Assembly (NCBI RefSeq): GCF_019320115.1
Contig: NC_089582.1
Span: 117,884,657-117,948,656, forward strand
Reading direction: 5' to 3'
Length of the DNA: 64,000 bases
Source of the DNA: Miscanthus floridulus
Taxonomy: Eukaryota; Streptophyta; Magnoliopsida; Poales; Poaceae
Shown: one piece after another, positions 1 through 12,167 of the stretch
How positions within the stretch are numbered: position 1 is the stretch's first letter
Layout: each line of letters opens with the position of its first letter
Notes under the pieces: generated by a model
Told to the model about the DNA's origin: nothing
Databases searched by the model: none
The model's input: the letters and a program-made list of their open reading frames with translations, nothing else
Program-made: the position numbers and the translations under genes

Positions 1-144
1 AGCATCCTGAGGTTTTAAGAAGCCTTGTGAGGCGGCTCTAAGAATACCAACATCTAGAGCTTCCAAATACGCCTCCATGCAAATTTTCCAATAAGAAAAA
101 TCATCTTCCTCAAAGATAGGAGGAGGTCCATCCCTGTGAGATAT
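1..144 (-). pseudogene. Copia (SIRE/Maximus-type) gag N-terminus, runs off window
   Basis: Read on the minus strand this encodes the start of a Ty1/copia gag: SHRDGPPPIFEEDD then FSYWKICMEAYLEALDVG, the usual opening of SIRE/Maximus-lineage gag in grasses, where the Y-W-K-x-x-M-E core begins the capsid region. The expected initiator codon in front of Ser-His-Arg-Asp reads ATA (plus 142-144) and a stop lies shortly upstream, so the start seems lost. The frame is open from 141 to base 1 and continues outside the window. It sits about 50 bases downstream of the primer-binding site, as expected. I see only about 47 codons, so nothing can be said about pol. Confidence 0.8.
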
Positions 145-182
145 CTTGCTCTAGGCGGTTAAGCCTAAAAATGTGAGCACAA

Positions 183-197
183 GGCCTCAATACCAAT
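183..197 (-). other. Primer-binding site of the minus-strand copia element
   Basis: Directly next to the LTR end the minus strand reads ATTGGTATTGAGGCC, a diverged form of the TGGTATCAGAGC primer-binding site used by many plant copia elements (complementary to initiator tRNA-Met). Its side of the LTR fixes the element's direction: the LTR at 198-1658 is the 5' LTR and the body lies to the left. Confidence 0.75.
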
Positions 198-1658
198 TGA
201 AAGGATCAAGATGCCTAAGAGGGAGGTGAATTGGGCTAATTCTAAATTTCTTTGCAATAATTAAATCCTATGGTTAGCCCAATTAACCCCTTGTGCTTAG
301 AAAGTGTTTCTAAGTGTTCTACCACACAAAAGACTTGCAACCTAAGTTCTAATCCTACTCTAGCATGGCAATTCTATGAATGTAAAGACAAGTATTGAAT
401 TGCTCAAAGTAAATGCTCAAAGTAAATAGAGAGGGAGGAACATGGCGATATTTTGCCGAGGTATCAGAGAGTCACCACTCCCCACTAGTCCTCGTTGGAG
501 CACCCACGCAAGGGTGTAGCTCTCCCTTGATCCACGTAAGGATCAAGTGCTCTCTACGGGTTGATTCTTCGACACTCCGTCGCGGTGAATCACCCACAAC
601 CGCTCACAACTTGAGTTGGGTCATCCACAAGCTCTCCAGATGATCACCAAGCTCCCAATCACCACCAAGCCGTCTAAGTGATGGCCATCACCAAGAGTAA
701 CAAGCACAAACTCTCACTTGACCACGACAAGCCTAATGAGAAGGGTGGATGCACACTTTGCTACTCTTGATCTCACTAATGAGGGCTCTCTTTGGGATTC
801 TCAAATCTCAATCGCCTCACTAGGACCTTGCTCTTCTTGGCACTCTCTAAGGTGTTTCTCAGCTGTTGGAATGAGCAAAAGTACCCCCACACACGAGTGG
901 AGGTTGTATTTATAACACCGACTGAAAAACAAACCGTTATGTGCCTTTGCGGGGTGACTGGACGCTCCAGTCATGTTGACCGGACGCTCCGGTCAGTATA
1001 CCCCAAACTCCAGTGTTTACAGTGTGACCGAACGTTGGCCAGCATCCGATCAGCACTGACCGAACGTGTCCAGTCATGATTTTCCCTCTCTGGAACCTTA
1101 CTGGAGTCGACCGGATGCTGCCTCTCAGCGTCCGATCAAACCAGACGCAATCACCTTGGTCAAATGAACTGACCGGACCCTGAGCCAGCGTCCGATCACT
1201 CCAGAGCCAGCATCCGGTCAGTATTTGACCCTCTATTCACTTCCAACTCTCGATCATATGTGAATAAAGTTTGCTCTATTGGATCTAAGAGCTATTTTAG
1301 AGCTACCTAGTGCTAGTTTTAACAAGTGTGCACCACACCTAACTCACTAAACTCACCTAGATCAAGCTACCCATCCATACCCCCTTAATAGTATGACCAA
1401 AGGAAAAACAAAGTCCTAAACTACTCTAAGTGTCTCTCCAACTCCAATCGACACTTAGAACTAGTCCATCCTTAACCTTGTCGTCCATCCATTGTAAACC
1501 AAAATGATTTCCATCATAGGGGCATGACCACCTCGATTGCCCAATCGATCTCCATTACCATGACCTAACTTAATTACCTCTGCAAAACACATGTTAGTCA
1601 TAGTAATCTTGTATTGTCATTAATAACTGAAACCCAACTAGGGGCCTAGATGCTTTCA
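198..1658 (-). mobile_element. 5' LTR of a SIRE/Maximus-type copia element
   Basis: The segment is bounded by TGAAAG and CTTTCA (the minus strand begins TGAAAGCATCTAGG and ends CTTGATCCTTTCA), a TG...CA LTR of 1461 bp. The PBS and gag start follow it on the minus strand. The region around 950-1230 holds many diverged copies of GACCGGACGC, including an inverted repeat at 978-994. The right boundary cuts directly into PMD-type coding sequence at 1659, so this is the insertion point. The other LTR and the target-site copy lie outside the window. Confidence 0.85.
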
Positions 1659-3181
1659 GAGGGAATGCGAGGCGTAAGTACAGGGAGTATACTGATGGTC
1701 TCGACGTCCTGACATAGCACCAGGCTACGCTCTCTTTACTATCATACCTGTGTCTTGTTTGATGTATACTATATCACAACCTAACTCAATTATGAAATTT
1801 TAGGTGCATTGGTGTCCTTGGGATGCTTCGGAGCTCCAATACTATCTCAGTCCTGTCACTAGGGATGAGTCAGACGAGTATCGCTGCGACGTCCCTCTTA
1901 TTTTCTTCCATGTGGTCGAGATTCACTTGCCCATCAGGGTCTGCAGATAGTTTGGAAGAATGATAGGCTGTCCACCACCGCTTTACTCCACCAACCAAGC
2001 ATTGCACGGGGGTGTTATCGATTAATAACAAAGCTACAATTCAGAGGTGTGTGGTACAACTAACATCGTTTTGTTGCAGGTATGACCGCAGGAAGAGGTA
2101 CAAGACCAAGGATTGGCGCGTGACACACAGCGCACACATCCATTTGTGGCAGAATAGGGTACAACATCCGGTCCATGCGGGTCCTCCACACGACCAACAT
2201 ACCTTCGATGAGTATCTACGGTGGCTTCATAGGTCTACGAGGACACATATGAAGCCCTCGTACACTGAGGAGGTGATTGACGAGGACTCGGAGGAAGATG
2301 TCATCGAAGATGTGTATGACGTTACCACTAGAGAGGACATACAACTACAGAGAGCCCCACTTCAAAGATACGTGGTAAGATACTTGAATAGTACAATTTG
2401 TTATCCTTTTGGTATTAAGTATGTGTACTAAAACTGTCCAACCGCATTTCTGTACCCAGGCGACACAATTGTCAAGGCTGTCCAACGAAGCAGCGTTTCA
2501 GCTTCATGAGTCTAGGGGGCAGGGGCTAGGCGTTCTCGCGGCTTTTATGGAGGTAAACATAAACTTGTCTGTTCCAAAAATATTTGTTCAGTGTATATGC
2601 GTTTAGAAAATGCACTAACTTTAACGTCTATTTATGCAAAAGGTGAAGAAGAGCTACAGGAAGCTAGCTCAGAAGCTGAGCTACATAGACACTCCTTATG
2701 AGGAATCGTCACTCCCGGCGTGGTCGGGTGGCACGTCTTCAGCCTCTTTGAGGACACCAGCCAGCTCTTCTTAGCAGATGATAGGTGCCACTTCTGTGGT
2801 GCATACACTACCACATCATAGCGTTGGAAAGGACCCTGCAACCGAGGACGACGATGACCCCCCGGGCTTCCGCAGACAGCACGACCAGTGGGACGATTGG
2901 GCGCAGGACGAGATTGGCATGTCTCAGCTAGGTGGTGTCCCGCTTGGTACCCAAGGAGCCTCACAGGTACTAACAAAGGTAGTTTCTTTAAATACGTATG
3001 CTCCATGAACTAACGATCATAAAGAATTATAAGTAATCATGCGTATCATATATACTTGTAGGGTACGAGCCATACGCACCGTCGACGCGACCATACCGAC
3101 GTTGGCTACACTCCCAATGTGTTGCCAACAAATTCAAGGAGACAGAGGCGTCCGAGGGATCCTTACACTCCTGGGTCTTAG
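1659..3181 (+). pseudogene. Plant mobile domain (PMD, MAIN/MAIL-like) gene relic, 5' truncated
   Basis: Exon-like pieces match the grass PMD family often labelled 'serine/threonine phosphatase 7 long form homolog' or 'aminotransferase-like'. They are 1659-1723 (ARRKYREYTDGLDVLT), 1804 to about 2010 (WCPWDASELQYYL, then PLIFFHVVEIHLP), 2080-2374 (RRKRYKTKDWRVTHSAHIH), 2460-2552 (SNEAAFQLHESRGQG), 2643-2966 and 3062-3181 (RRQRRPRDPYTPGS, then stop). Most junctions have GT...AG; the first donor reads GC. Stops lie inside the frame near 1714, 1951 and at 2772. The 5' half is missing because the copia LTR was inserted at 1658/1659. PMD proteins are thought to act in TE silencing and are often carried on transposons, so this could be a host gene or a captured copy. 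No function is expected now. Confidence 0.7.
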
Positions 3182-4613
3182 TTTGTTAGGTCGAACTATT
3201 ATTGGCGTCCGAAACTTGCAGGCTAAGCTGATTATGCTATGTCGATTTTATGTCAAACCAATGAAAATGTTGTGTGGTAGCTTGTGAACTTGCGCACGGA
3301 CTTTATTTATTTGCTTCATATTCGTTTCTATGCGTCGCGGCAGCACTGCCGTCATGATTAGTTTTTCTAGCATCCTAAGATACTACACAACAGATGAGCA
3401 CCGAATAACAATTGAGGATCGCAGCTTTATAGTTGCATTTCTATCTATTCTATGGAGCTGAAAAGATAGACAGGGAGGAGGAGGCCAGAAGTTGAAAGCA
3501 TCTGATGAACTTCCACGATGAGTGCATACGTATATATCCTATGAGTTGTTAAAGAGCAACACCACGAGTCCACGAGTGTTTGTGATCGATTGATTCACCT
3601 ATAATTAATGTGAGAGACGTATAAAGAGGAACTGAAGACCAGTTATTATGATGGTTAATATGGGCGGTCGTTAAAAGGGAAAACACATGAAACATACATC
3701 TGAAACGCGTGAAACATCCGGTTGCAAAAGGCTCGTCAACACGGAGCTCGACGCCGGTGCAGAGTTCGATGCCATGGAGTGACGGGGTGGTCGCCGGTGC
3801 GAAGTTCATTGACGGCACAGGCCTCGGTAGTGGCCGCAATAGGTGGATGGGCGCGTGGCCGCGGCGAGTGGCGCAGTTCCAAGCACGAGGCACGGTGGAG
3901 GCGGTAAACCGTCCAGGTACCGTTACGCCATGCGCTGTGGCGCGGCAGATCGGTGGCACGGCAGGCCCTACCCCGTCAGCGGTCAGCGATTTCGGTCGCC
4001 GTCACGTCAGCCCTCTGCCGCACCACCATACATGGCGCGGCACAGGCATTTGGCCACGCCAGGGCAATAGGCACGGCAAAAAATACTAGTTTAAAAAAAT
4101 CGACCATGTTAGATTTAAAATTAGTTTTCAAAAAAGGTTAAAATTAAAAAAAAATCCATCTACTCCCAGTCCTCCCAAACATGTGGTAATTAAATAATAT
4201 TAATATAATACAAGCGATTTGTTCGTTTCAAAGAAAATGTATACTATCGATTTCAGTCAGTAAACAAAACGCCCCGATGGATCCATCCATCAACCCTGTG
4301 GTTCGTGAAGCGAGCACCTATCGTCCTTCCAGTCGTCGTCGCTGTCATGTCCCAGTGGCAGATTTGCACTCCCTGTAAAATAACATTTCACGTACTGGTC
4401 TCTTCTGCAGGAGTTCCTGTCGTCCAAGATGATCAAGATGTGTGCATCTCACTGGCGTTTCAAGTTTCTTGGATCCGGCTTCCGATCGCGTAAGGGTGAT
4501 GGGGCTAATGAGGTAATCAGGCGCCGGGCCCAAGGACAACACTACAGCCCGCGTTCGGGACGTCTGGACGGTGACTTGCCTTGGAGCTGTGTTTTCAGGT
4601 GATCTTCTACTTG
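3182..4613. other. Spacer 3' of the PMD relic with a GC-rich patch
   Basis: The first few hundred bases could be former 3' UTR of the PMD locus. From about 3709 to 4080 the composition turns GC-rich with repeated GGCGCGGCA/TGGCACGGCA-like words. Several overlapping frames stay open there, but none looks like a known protein and the openness is explained by base composition. AT-rich sequence follows. From 4300 to 4600 I recognise nothing. Confidence 0.5.
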
Positions 4614-4856
4614 GGCCTTGTTTAGATGCCACCAAAATTCCAAGTTTTTTCACTCTCTCTCCATCACATCAATTTTTAGCCGTTTGCATGGAGTATTAAA
4701 TGTAGGTAAAAAAAATAACTAATTACACAGTTTAGTTGGAAATCACGAGATAAATCTTTTGAGCCTAGTTGATCTACGATTGGACAATATTTATCAAATA
4801 AGACGAAAGTGGTACTATTCATCGGGTTGAAATTTTTTCAGCATCTAAACGAGGCC
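4614..4856. mobile_element. MITE with GGCCTTGTTTAG ends
   Basis: Terminal inverted repeats GGCCTTGTTTAGATGC (4614-4629) and GCATCTAAACGAGGCC (4841-4856) differ at one position and bracket 243 bp. The flanking trinucleotide TTG is present on both sides (4611-4613 and 4857-4859), consistent with a 3-bp target-site duplication. The interior (CATGGAGTATTAAATGTAG, GGAAATCACGAGA, GACGAAAGTGGTACTATTC) is that of a very common sorghum/maize MITE family. It is too short to code for protein. Confidence 0.9.
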
Positions 4857-6430
4857 TTGATCGGTAGACTGTGTGTGTTTTCTATTTCCTGACATGACAT
4901 GCTACATGGAGCAGGCATTACATGGGTCAGTGGGTCACAGCTTCCGAACGTCCACAAGCTTTTCCTACCATTTTACATCACCGAACCAGTGCAATAATAG
5001 GACGATGATGATAACTGAACGACGGCGCTCCTGTCTCCTCAGCCGTCACAAGCCACACAAAACTGCACAGTTTAGGTACTCTCTACGCCGCTCTCACCAT
5101 CGATTTTGCCTGAACCCGCCACCCCCACCCCCCTCGGATTGGCTATTATACCAGCAGTGCAGTGCAGCAAACAAATCGAGTAAACACAATTATACAAGAT
5201 GTGCTTGTTTACCAGGGTTTCTTTGCAACCGTTTCGCCTAGGGTCTAGGGAGTTAGCAGAACAGGAGAAATCACGTTTAAACGGCTTCTCTTGATTTTTC
5301 TGCAGAACGTACCGTTCACTGAGTTACTAGTATTTTTGCCGTGTTTCACCTTCACCTAAGAAAGAAACCAGAAAATAAACAACCCGAGTCCTGTCAAACA
5401 CACCGTAAGCCCACGGCAAGCCTGAACCTGAATCAGCTGCAAGTCCGTCCTTCCTCTTCCCAGTTGTGCTAAAAAGGGGTTTGGCGAGGTCAACGGGTTC
5501 CAGTACCGGCTCCTGGTCGCTGGGGACTGGAAAAACGGCTGCCGGCCGGCGGCTGCGCGGAAAAGATTTGGACAGCGATAATCAGCCGTTGGATGCGCCC
5601 GGCGGCTGCTGTTCGGTGGCTTGCAGATGCAGGGAGCGGAAACGGACTTTGGCGATGATTACAGTCTTTTTATTTAAATATAAGAAAGTTCTGCTCGATA
5701 TTTTCTTTATATACAGAGAGAGTCACCATCGTTGCCATTGCCGTTATACCATGCGATTTTCAACTTTTGGAAGGTGTTTCTATTGTTAAAAATCAGAACG
5801 CTAACTAAACAAACTAATCCAAAACTGTTTTTTAAAAGCAGCTGCTTTCACATAGTATAACTTTTACAACACTTTAGATCATGCTTTTAGTTTTCAACTT
5901 TTTCAGATGGAGCTACGTGATACAGAGTTTTTCATCCTTTAAGTGACTCTCGCGTCTCTATTTTTTAGGGTCGAGGACAAAAATCAAGCTCCACAGGGCC
6001 TATACTTAAGCCCCAAATCTTCCCTTAGACCTTTATTTCTAAGGAATCACCCCAAGATGTATAGTTTTTAGTTTTCATCCGTCTTTCCACCTGTTAATGC
6101 ATGGACTCATGCCAGCACCCCCTCTCGTGTGCCGCCCCACCCCCGTTGGCTTCGATTTTGACTACTAGATCCACACTCTCCGCCAACCGGAATTGGCTCC
6201 CTGATCTTTTGCGCGCCCTACACCCGCTTTTCCTGTTCAATTTGGGCTTGCAGGAACCCTACCATTGGGCATGTCCTCCAAGCCTGGCTAGCCTCTACCT
6301 CCTATATTCCCTTAGCTCAAGCTCCGATCGGCGCTGAGCAGCGACCACTCCATACTCTGGTCTTCCCCGAGTGTCACCCGACCTCAAGTCGTCCCTAGTT
6401 CCAAGCTGACTCGAGCTTGAGCTCCTCAGG
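4857..6430. other. Unannotated spacer
   Basis: I see no convincing gene, RNA gene or element here. A GC-rich stretch at about 5480-5640 and short open frames (4873-5241, 5466-5789, 6101-6337) lack recognisable motifs. The region may hold old, eroded transposon sequence. Confidence 0.4.
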
Positions 6431-8383
6431 TGTCGGTGCGAAAAGTGACCAACTAGTAAATATTTGTCGTTTTGTCGTACATTGTGATCGGATGTGGCCT
6501 AGCACTCAATGACACATGGTTTATACTGGTTCAGGCAACGTGCCCTACGTCTAGTCTGAGTCGGTCGGAAACTTTATTCCTAAGCCCAGGTGCTCAAAGT
6601 TTGTTGTGGGGTTACAAACGAGAAGGAGTAAGATGGGGGGTATCAGAGGTCCGGTCGGACTCCGGACCGAAGGGCCAAGAGTGACGGGAGCTCCGACGTG
6701 CGCTAAGTGTTCGAACGTATGCTTTGTTTGGCTTTAGAGTTCTAGAGCCAAGCAGAGAGAATCGAAATCAGTTGTCTGAATCGTTTGATGGTTGTTCGAC
6801 TCGATCCGAATCGATCTTCCTTTTGGAGAGAGCGCATCCCCTTTTATAGTTAAAGGGGACGACTTTATAAGAGAGTGTGAGAGAAAGAGAGTGTGTGTGC
6901 TACCTAGCCTTGTTGCCCACGTCGTCGGGTACAAGGTGGTTTATTGGCGCCCACAATACTCTTGATGGCTGGATGTATGTGGTTGGTTCCACCGTGTTCT
7001 TCTGGTATGGCAAATGTCAGTGCCTACCATACCGTAGGTCAAATGTTGGCGCCCACAACACTGTTGGCGTTCTGACATACCTAGAAGGTTATAACGTACC
7101 CTTCTGACATGACCTGACAGTACTGTCTTGCAGGTGTGCAGGGTATGGTCCTTGGTATTGCGATTGAATAGAGTGCCATGCCTTACTTGCTATGTCCCTT
7201 CTGGCCTGTCGTTAGGTTTTTTGGGCCAGTCCAGGAGTTGCACGTCGTTCACAACGTTGTCTGCTGGGATGAGCTTTTGCTGGGAAGCAGGCCCATGAGG
7301 GACCCCAGGTTTATGAACCCGACAGGAGCCCCCAAGCCTCCAGGCCATTTGGGTAGAATCGTCTGAGGGATTTTTTTTGTCTTGACAGCGAGTGCACGCG
7401 AGCGCACCCACGGGTGTAGCCCCTAAGCCCCAAGGTGATTCGGGTAGAATCGTCTAGTTTTTTTGTTTTGACAGCGGGTGCGCGCGAGCGCACCCACATG
7501 TGTAGCCCCCGAGCCTACGTTCGACTGGTGAGTCGGTTGGAGGCTGAGCAACTTGGTACTCTTTCCTAGGGCCGCAGATTGCAGTTCGAGGTGTTTGCCC
7601 GTGTTTGTCTCGCTCGTGACTTGCACGGTCGGTTGATTTCCTGAGTCAGTGTCGGGCGACCGGAGCCCCTGTGCCCCATTGGGATCGATAGGGGTTGGTC
7701 TAGTTTTGTGCGTTACCCCGTCTGCGGTTTTCGCAACCGGAGGGGCCAAGCTAACGTCGTTTGCCTCGATGGCTCGAGCGACGCGCTCGGTGAGCTCGCT
7801 AACGGGTACGTTCGTGTGGAATCCGGGTCTGTCGTTCGTGACGGGGTCGGCATAGCCCTCATGTGGCATTCCACTACTCCTTAACCCGCGTCTCGGCAGA
7901 TGCCTGGGTCATTCTGGAGACCGACCCAGGTGGCCCATTGGCCTACCCTCGATGGAGATTCTATAGGCATGCCTCGAGGTTTGGATTGAACTAAAAGGTT
8001 GAGATGACCCTGTCTGCTTCGTAGCAGATTGGGTGAGGGCCGCAGGGGCTCATATGTGTTTTCTCTCTTGGCTCTGTTTGATGCGAGGCGGCCTTGAGCC
8101 CTTCCCGGGCTGGTCTTCGAACCCCGGTCGGTCGTTGCTCATGTTGAATGAGGCAACTACCGCTTTGTGATGCAACATGAAGCGTTGTGATGCATCAATT
8201 GCATATGCGATGCTTTGGATGTATGAGATGAATGAATGGCTGTATAAATGAATGTGTGTATGAGAATGGATGAATGAATGATCATGCATCAGAAAAAATA
8301 AAGTAAGAGGGATCGGTAAAGTTACCTTGATGACTCGAGTGACAGGCTTGAGGAGTTTTTATCAGATATGTCTGAATAGGATC
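6431..8383 (-). mobile_element. Truncated Retand/Tat-type gypsy end (3' LTR plus adjoining body)
   Basis: An LTR at 6431-7324 begins TGTCGGTGCG and ends ATGAACCCGACA (894 bp). It is homologous to both LTRs of the full Retand-type element further right. The body sequence from 7325 to 8383, with GTAGAATCGTCTGAGGG and an ATGAATGAATG stretch near 8230-8280, matches 15778-16960 of that element. So this is the 3' (minus-sense) end of a second copy. It stops at 8383, where element T1 begins. Unlike the other copy's LTRs, this LTR lacks the tandem array described at 15120-15645. Confidence 0.85.
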
Positions 8384-9563
8384 TGATGAGGACATGCCAC
8401 CATCGGATACGACCATTGTTTATAAGGTGAGCTCGTTCTTATATTTGCATAGTGATTTTTGGTATAATTCATTTGGTTCCACATGTACATGTCGTTATTT
8501 GAATGTAGGTACAAATGTGTCTCAACGTGTAAGTTCATCAAAGTTGAATTTTAGGTTCATCGGCAGCTCGACGGTGCTTTATTGGAAAGGCCATAACTCA
8601 GCCATCCGGAGTGCGATCGAAGTCAATAAGCACTTGATGGAAAGCTTGTTTGATAAGCTTTCAAATAGATCTAGTCTCATCTCAATATCACATCGGCAAG
8701 GCCTCCAAACCATCAAGATATTCTGTCGCTGTTTCTGTCGAGAGATACACTATCGTCATGGGCTTGTTATTCAACCTTGGGACCCTAGCCCAAGTGGGAG
8801 CACACCCCAAGGACTTAGAGAACCCACTAAGGAAGTCCTTAGACGTCCTCCTCCTTGGCCACCACCTTAGGAGGCTAGCAAGGACGTCCAAGCCAAGCCA
8901 GAGGCCCAGTCCAATCCAAGTTCGAGTCTGCCTCGGCCGTCAGGACCAGTCTACAATAAACGGACGTCTAGGACACATCCGAACTCTGTTTTCTATGATC
9001 CACATATGGATGGAAAGCTAATTTGATAAGGAAGCCAATCCAAGTGGTTTCACGTCAAAACCTCTTCGGAATCAACAGGAATAGTCGAAAATAAGTCAGC
9101 GTCCAGAATCTGCCAGGGTGCTGCGACACCTACTTTTGGTCCGTTGGACCGTGTATCGTGTTTGGGCCCATTAGGGGGCGCGTCCAGGGTAGGCGATGAC
9201 CCTAAGACCTTTATAATCATACGACACCGCCGTCATTAGGTTTTGGGTTTTGCTTAGATTATTCTGTCAAGAAACAGTTTCGCCGTTCTTCGGTTTGTGA
9301 GACCCCACCTCGTGAGATTAATCATTCATCTGTAATTTGGTTGCTTTCTTTCTTGTTCTTGCTTGTGTTCTTCGTTGCGCAGGCAGGGATTAGCCTTCTT
9401 GGCAAGGTCAACCTGGTCCGAGACTTGGTTGATAACCAGAGGAGCTGTGGTGCTAAGATTGTAGGGTTCGATCTTTCGATCTGAAGCCGGATCAGTGTGT
9501 CATTCTCCGCCACAACGATAGTTACCATCACCTGATGGAAGATCGGGATCCCCATCTCCATTA
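8384..9563 (+). repeat. 5' LTR of T1
   Basis: It starts TGATGAGGACATGCC and ends near CATCTCCATTA, just before the PBS. Alignment to T2 (ending CATCA at the same place) suggests the terminal CA has become TA. About 1180 bp. The first 600 bp match the second T1 LTR closely. Confidence 0.8.
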
Positions 9564-9565
9564 AG

Positions 9566-9579
9566 TGGTAATCAGAGCT
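9566..9579 (+). other. Primer-binding site of T1
   Basis: TGGTAATCAGAGCT follows the LTR end by two bases. It is a one-base-inserted relative of the tRNA-Met type PBS TGGTATCAGAGC. The same motif stands next to the T2 LTR on the minus strand at 36224-36237. Confidence 0.7.
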
Positions 9580-10517
9580 AAGGTATACCGTCAGGTTCAC
9601 ATTTATTCCCTAGTTTGAGTGTTTCGCATTCGTCCCATAGTCCAGTGCCATATTTGTTTCCTATCCTATAACCATCCGCGCCATAGCCTTTGCATGATTC
9701 AGTTTCAGAGTCCGCTTTGTTGAGTTTGTGTCCTAGGTCAAAGTCTTGTTGCTGGTTTAGATTGTGTTCTTTTCTAGTTTGTGTTGATCCCTTCACCCGC
9801 CGCTATTCCGTATCATCATCGGTTTGCATCTTGTGTCCACTAAATCCCTGATTCAAGCAGCTTCCTTAAAACAGTCAACTTTTGCATCCAAACTCGAAAC
9901 AGGAGAAGTTTTATATCTACGGAGAACGCCAGAAAATTTTAGATCTATTTCATCCCAGCATAGTTGGGTTCGCAAAAATTAGATTTGTGAAATTCGATTA
10001 GGAAAATTGAGTTTCTAGGCCCACAAGTTTTAGTATGCTTTTTAGCAGAGTCCTAATTTTCTATAGGCCACATCATTTATTCAATTGAGCTCAAATTTTT
10101 TGTGGTTTATTCTTGTGTGCTCCTTGCTGAGAAAAAATATCAAAAGAGCAAAAGCAACTAGGACAAGTGCTCTGGACATTTATTCAATATTGCTGTCTGT
10201 CACTGACTTGTGTGCCACATATACATATTTGTTCTTTTGCGTGCCTCCCAAGCTCCACATATACTTCAGATCGGTACAGAAAAAGACCCTTGCAATCTCA
10301 GTACCACTGCCTCACAGGTATCACAAACCAGCCGCCGGTTGTACCGCCACTGCTTGCGTTGGTAAGAACTTTGTAAGAGTTTGGTAAGACGCTTCCACTT
10401 GCTGTGAAAAGTGACACCACTGCAACCACATAGTCATTTGGTAGGGATAACTTTCACCGTTTGTTCCTTGTTTTTGTGTTTACAATGACAGGTTGTTCGT
10501 ATCCACTGACTTATGAT

Positions 10518-11571
10518 GATATAGGTGCTGATAAGTACATGGAGTAGGAAATTGCCATCAATAACATATTTGCTACTCGCTTTATGTGTCCAAGGAGGAA
10601 GGTAAAAAATGCAGCTAGTGTTTTGCGACATTCTGCTTTATCTTGGTGGGAGTCTTTAGATCCTTCTGATAAACCTCAAACTTGGAATGATATGAAACTT
10701 CTTATGCGAGAAACCTTTGTTAATCCACCTCCTGTTTTTATTTTATATGATGAGGTGCACCATTTGGAGGAAGAATTTGTTGTTATTCCTCTTGCTATGA
10801 CTAACCTTTTGCAGGATAATATCCATAAGCAAGAGGATGACATGGAAGAAAATGAGGAGCTCACAACCTCATATGCAAATTCAGAACCATCACTTCACAA
10901 TGCACCTATTACTCCTGCTGAGAACACATGTAATGCCCATGGTGCTACACTCATGGAAGGTGAAAATTGTCTTAATGTACTAAATTTTTCCACAAACCAT
11001 GCTATCATAGAGCAATTATTAGTGGAACCCTCTCTTGATTTATCTTTGTCCCGTGATAATTTGCTTGATGTTCCTTGTGATAAAGATGAATTAGTTGATG
11101 ATGCTTCAGTTTTCCATGTTTTGGAACCAATTACTTATGCTGAACATAAATGTTTGCTTCCCATTGCTACCGAAAAAAAGAAAAGAAATTATTGTATTCT
11201 TCAAATACTTTGGGTTATATTGAGTTTGATACTTTATATGCTCTTAGTAGTTTAGAAGAGAAACTTAAATGTGTTGAATTGCCATGGTTGTCTACTTGTA
11301 CATATCATTTTATTGGAAAATATAATTATAAAGGAGAGTATATGGTGCATCGTGTCTATATTTGTTCAAATATGAAATCTCCTAATATTGCGCAAAAGTA
11401 TGATCAACCAAAGGATTGCAATTGCTATAATCTTGTCATGTCGAGTTTCCCTAGTTTTGTCTTAAAGAAACATGATAAATTTCAAGAAGGAGAGCAATGT
11501 TGGCTACTACCAACAACGTTTCCTTCAGCTAATCCCAAACCGAGGACGGTTTGTTGTCAAGAAGGGGAGGA
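10518..11571 (+). pseudogene. T1 gag-like frame plus conserved 3' domain, frameshifted
   Basis: The first part has retrotransposon capsid features: RRKVKNAASVLRHSALSWW, then WNDMKLLMRETFVNPP, as in gypsy gag proteins of grasses. An in-frame TAG sits at 10545. A long acidic, low-complexity stretch follows (EEEFVVIP, EDDMEENEEL, CDKDELVDD). Around 11176-11186 an A-rich run (GAAAAAAAGAAAAG) shifts the frame. In the new frame a domain follows with TLGYIEFDTLYALSSLEEK, YHFIGKYN, GEYMVHRVYICS and EGEQCWLLPTTF, running up to the polypurine tract. T2 carries the same C-terminal domain in line with its upstream frame, so the shift is damage in T1. I do not recognise that domain. The PR region present in T2 is absent here. 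Confidence 0.6.
11558..11571 (+). other. Polypurine tract of T1
   Basis: The purine run AAGAAGGGGAGGA ends directly at the second TGATGAGG LTR start. The T2 copy has the same tract on the minus strand at 33709-33721, which supports both LTR boundaries. Confidence 0.8.
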
Positions 11572-12167
11572 TGATGAGGACATGCCACCATCGGATACGA
11601 CCATTATTTATAAGGTGGGCTCGTTCTTATATTTGCATAGTGATTTTTGGTATAATTCACTTGGTTCCACATGTACATGTCGTTATTTGAATGTAGGTAC
11701 AAATGTGTCTCAACGTGCAAGTTCATTAAAGTTGAATTTTAGGTTCATTGGCAGCTCGACAGTGCTTTATTGGAAAGGCCATAACTCAGCCATCCGGAGT
11801 GCGATCGAAGTCAATAAGCACTTGATGGAAAGCTTGTTTGATAAGCTTTCAAATAGATCTGGTCTCATCTCAATATCACGTCGGCAAGGCCTCCAAACCA
11901 TCAAGATATTCTGTCGCTGTTTCTGCCGAGAGATACACTGTCGTCATGGGCTTGTTATTCATCCTTGGGACCCTGGCCCAAGTGGGAGCACACCCCAAGG
12001 ACTTGGAGAACCCACTAAGGAAGCCCTTAGATGTCCTCCTCCTTGGCCACAACCTTAGGAGGCCAGCAAGGACGTCTAAGCCAAGCCAGAGGCCCAGTCC
12101 AATTCGAGTTCGAGTCTGCCTCGACCGTCAGGACCAGTCTGTAATAAAATGGACGTCCAGGACGCAC
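11572..12167 (+). repeat. 3' LTR of T1, truncated by the gap
   Basis: This repeats the first 600 bases of the 8384 LTR with scattered substitutions and then enters the N run. The reading frame through the LTR is an extension of the upstream frame, not an extra gene. Confidence 0.85.

Larger units (their letters stand above)
8384..12167 (+). mobile_element. Non-autonomous LTR retrotransposon T1, cut by the assembly gap
   Basis: Two copies of an LTR beginning TGATGAGGACATG (8384 and 11572) flank a 2-kb interior. The interior starts with a PBS-like TGGTAATCAGAGCT and ends with a polypurine tract. It holds a short gag-like frame but no protease, reverse transcriptase or integrase, so it cannot be autonomous. 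The element entered the Retand-type fragment: GGATC immediately precedes the left LTR, and the intact Retand copy reads on with ...AGGATCC at the same place. The matching duplication on the right is lost in the N gap. A related minus-strand copy, T2, lies at 13877-42048. Confidence 0.85.

Noticed and set aside
3709..4141. GC-rich open frames after the PMD relic
   Set aside because: Overlapping frames of similar length, low-complexity composition and no motif.
8394..9021. Frames inside the T1 LTR
   Set aside because: They lie in LTR sequence that is also present, with changes, in T2; the longer frame at 11150-12058 is read-through from the body.
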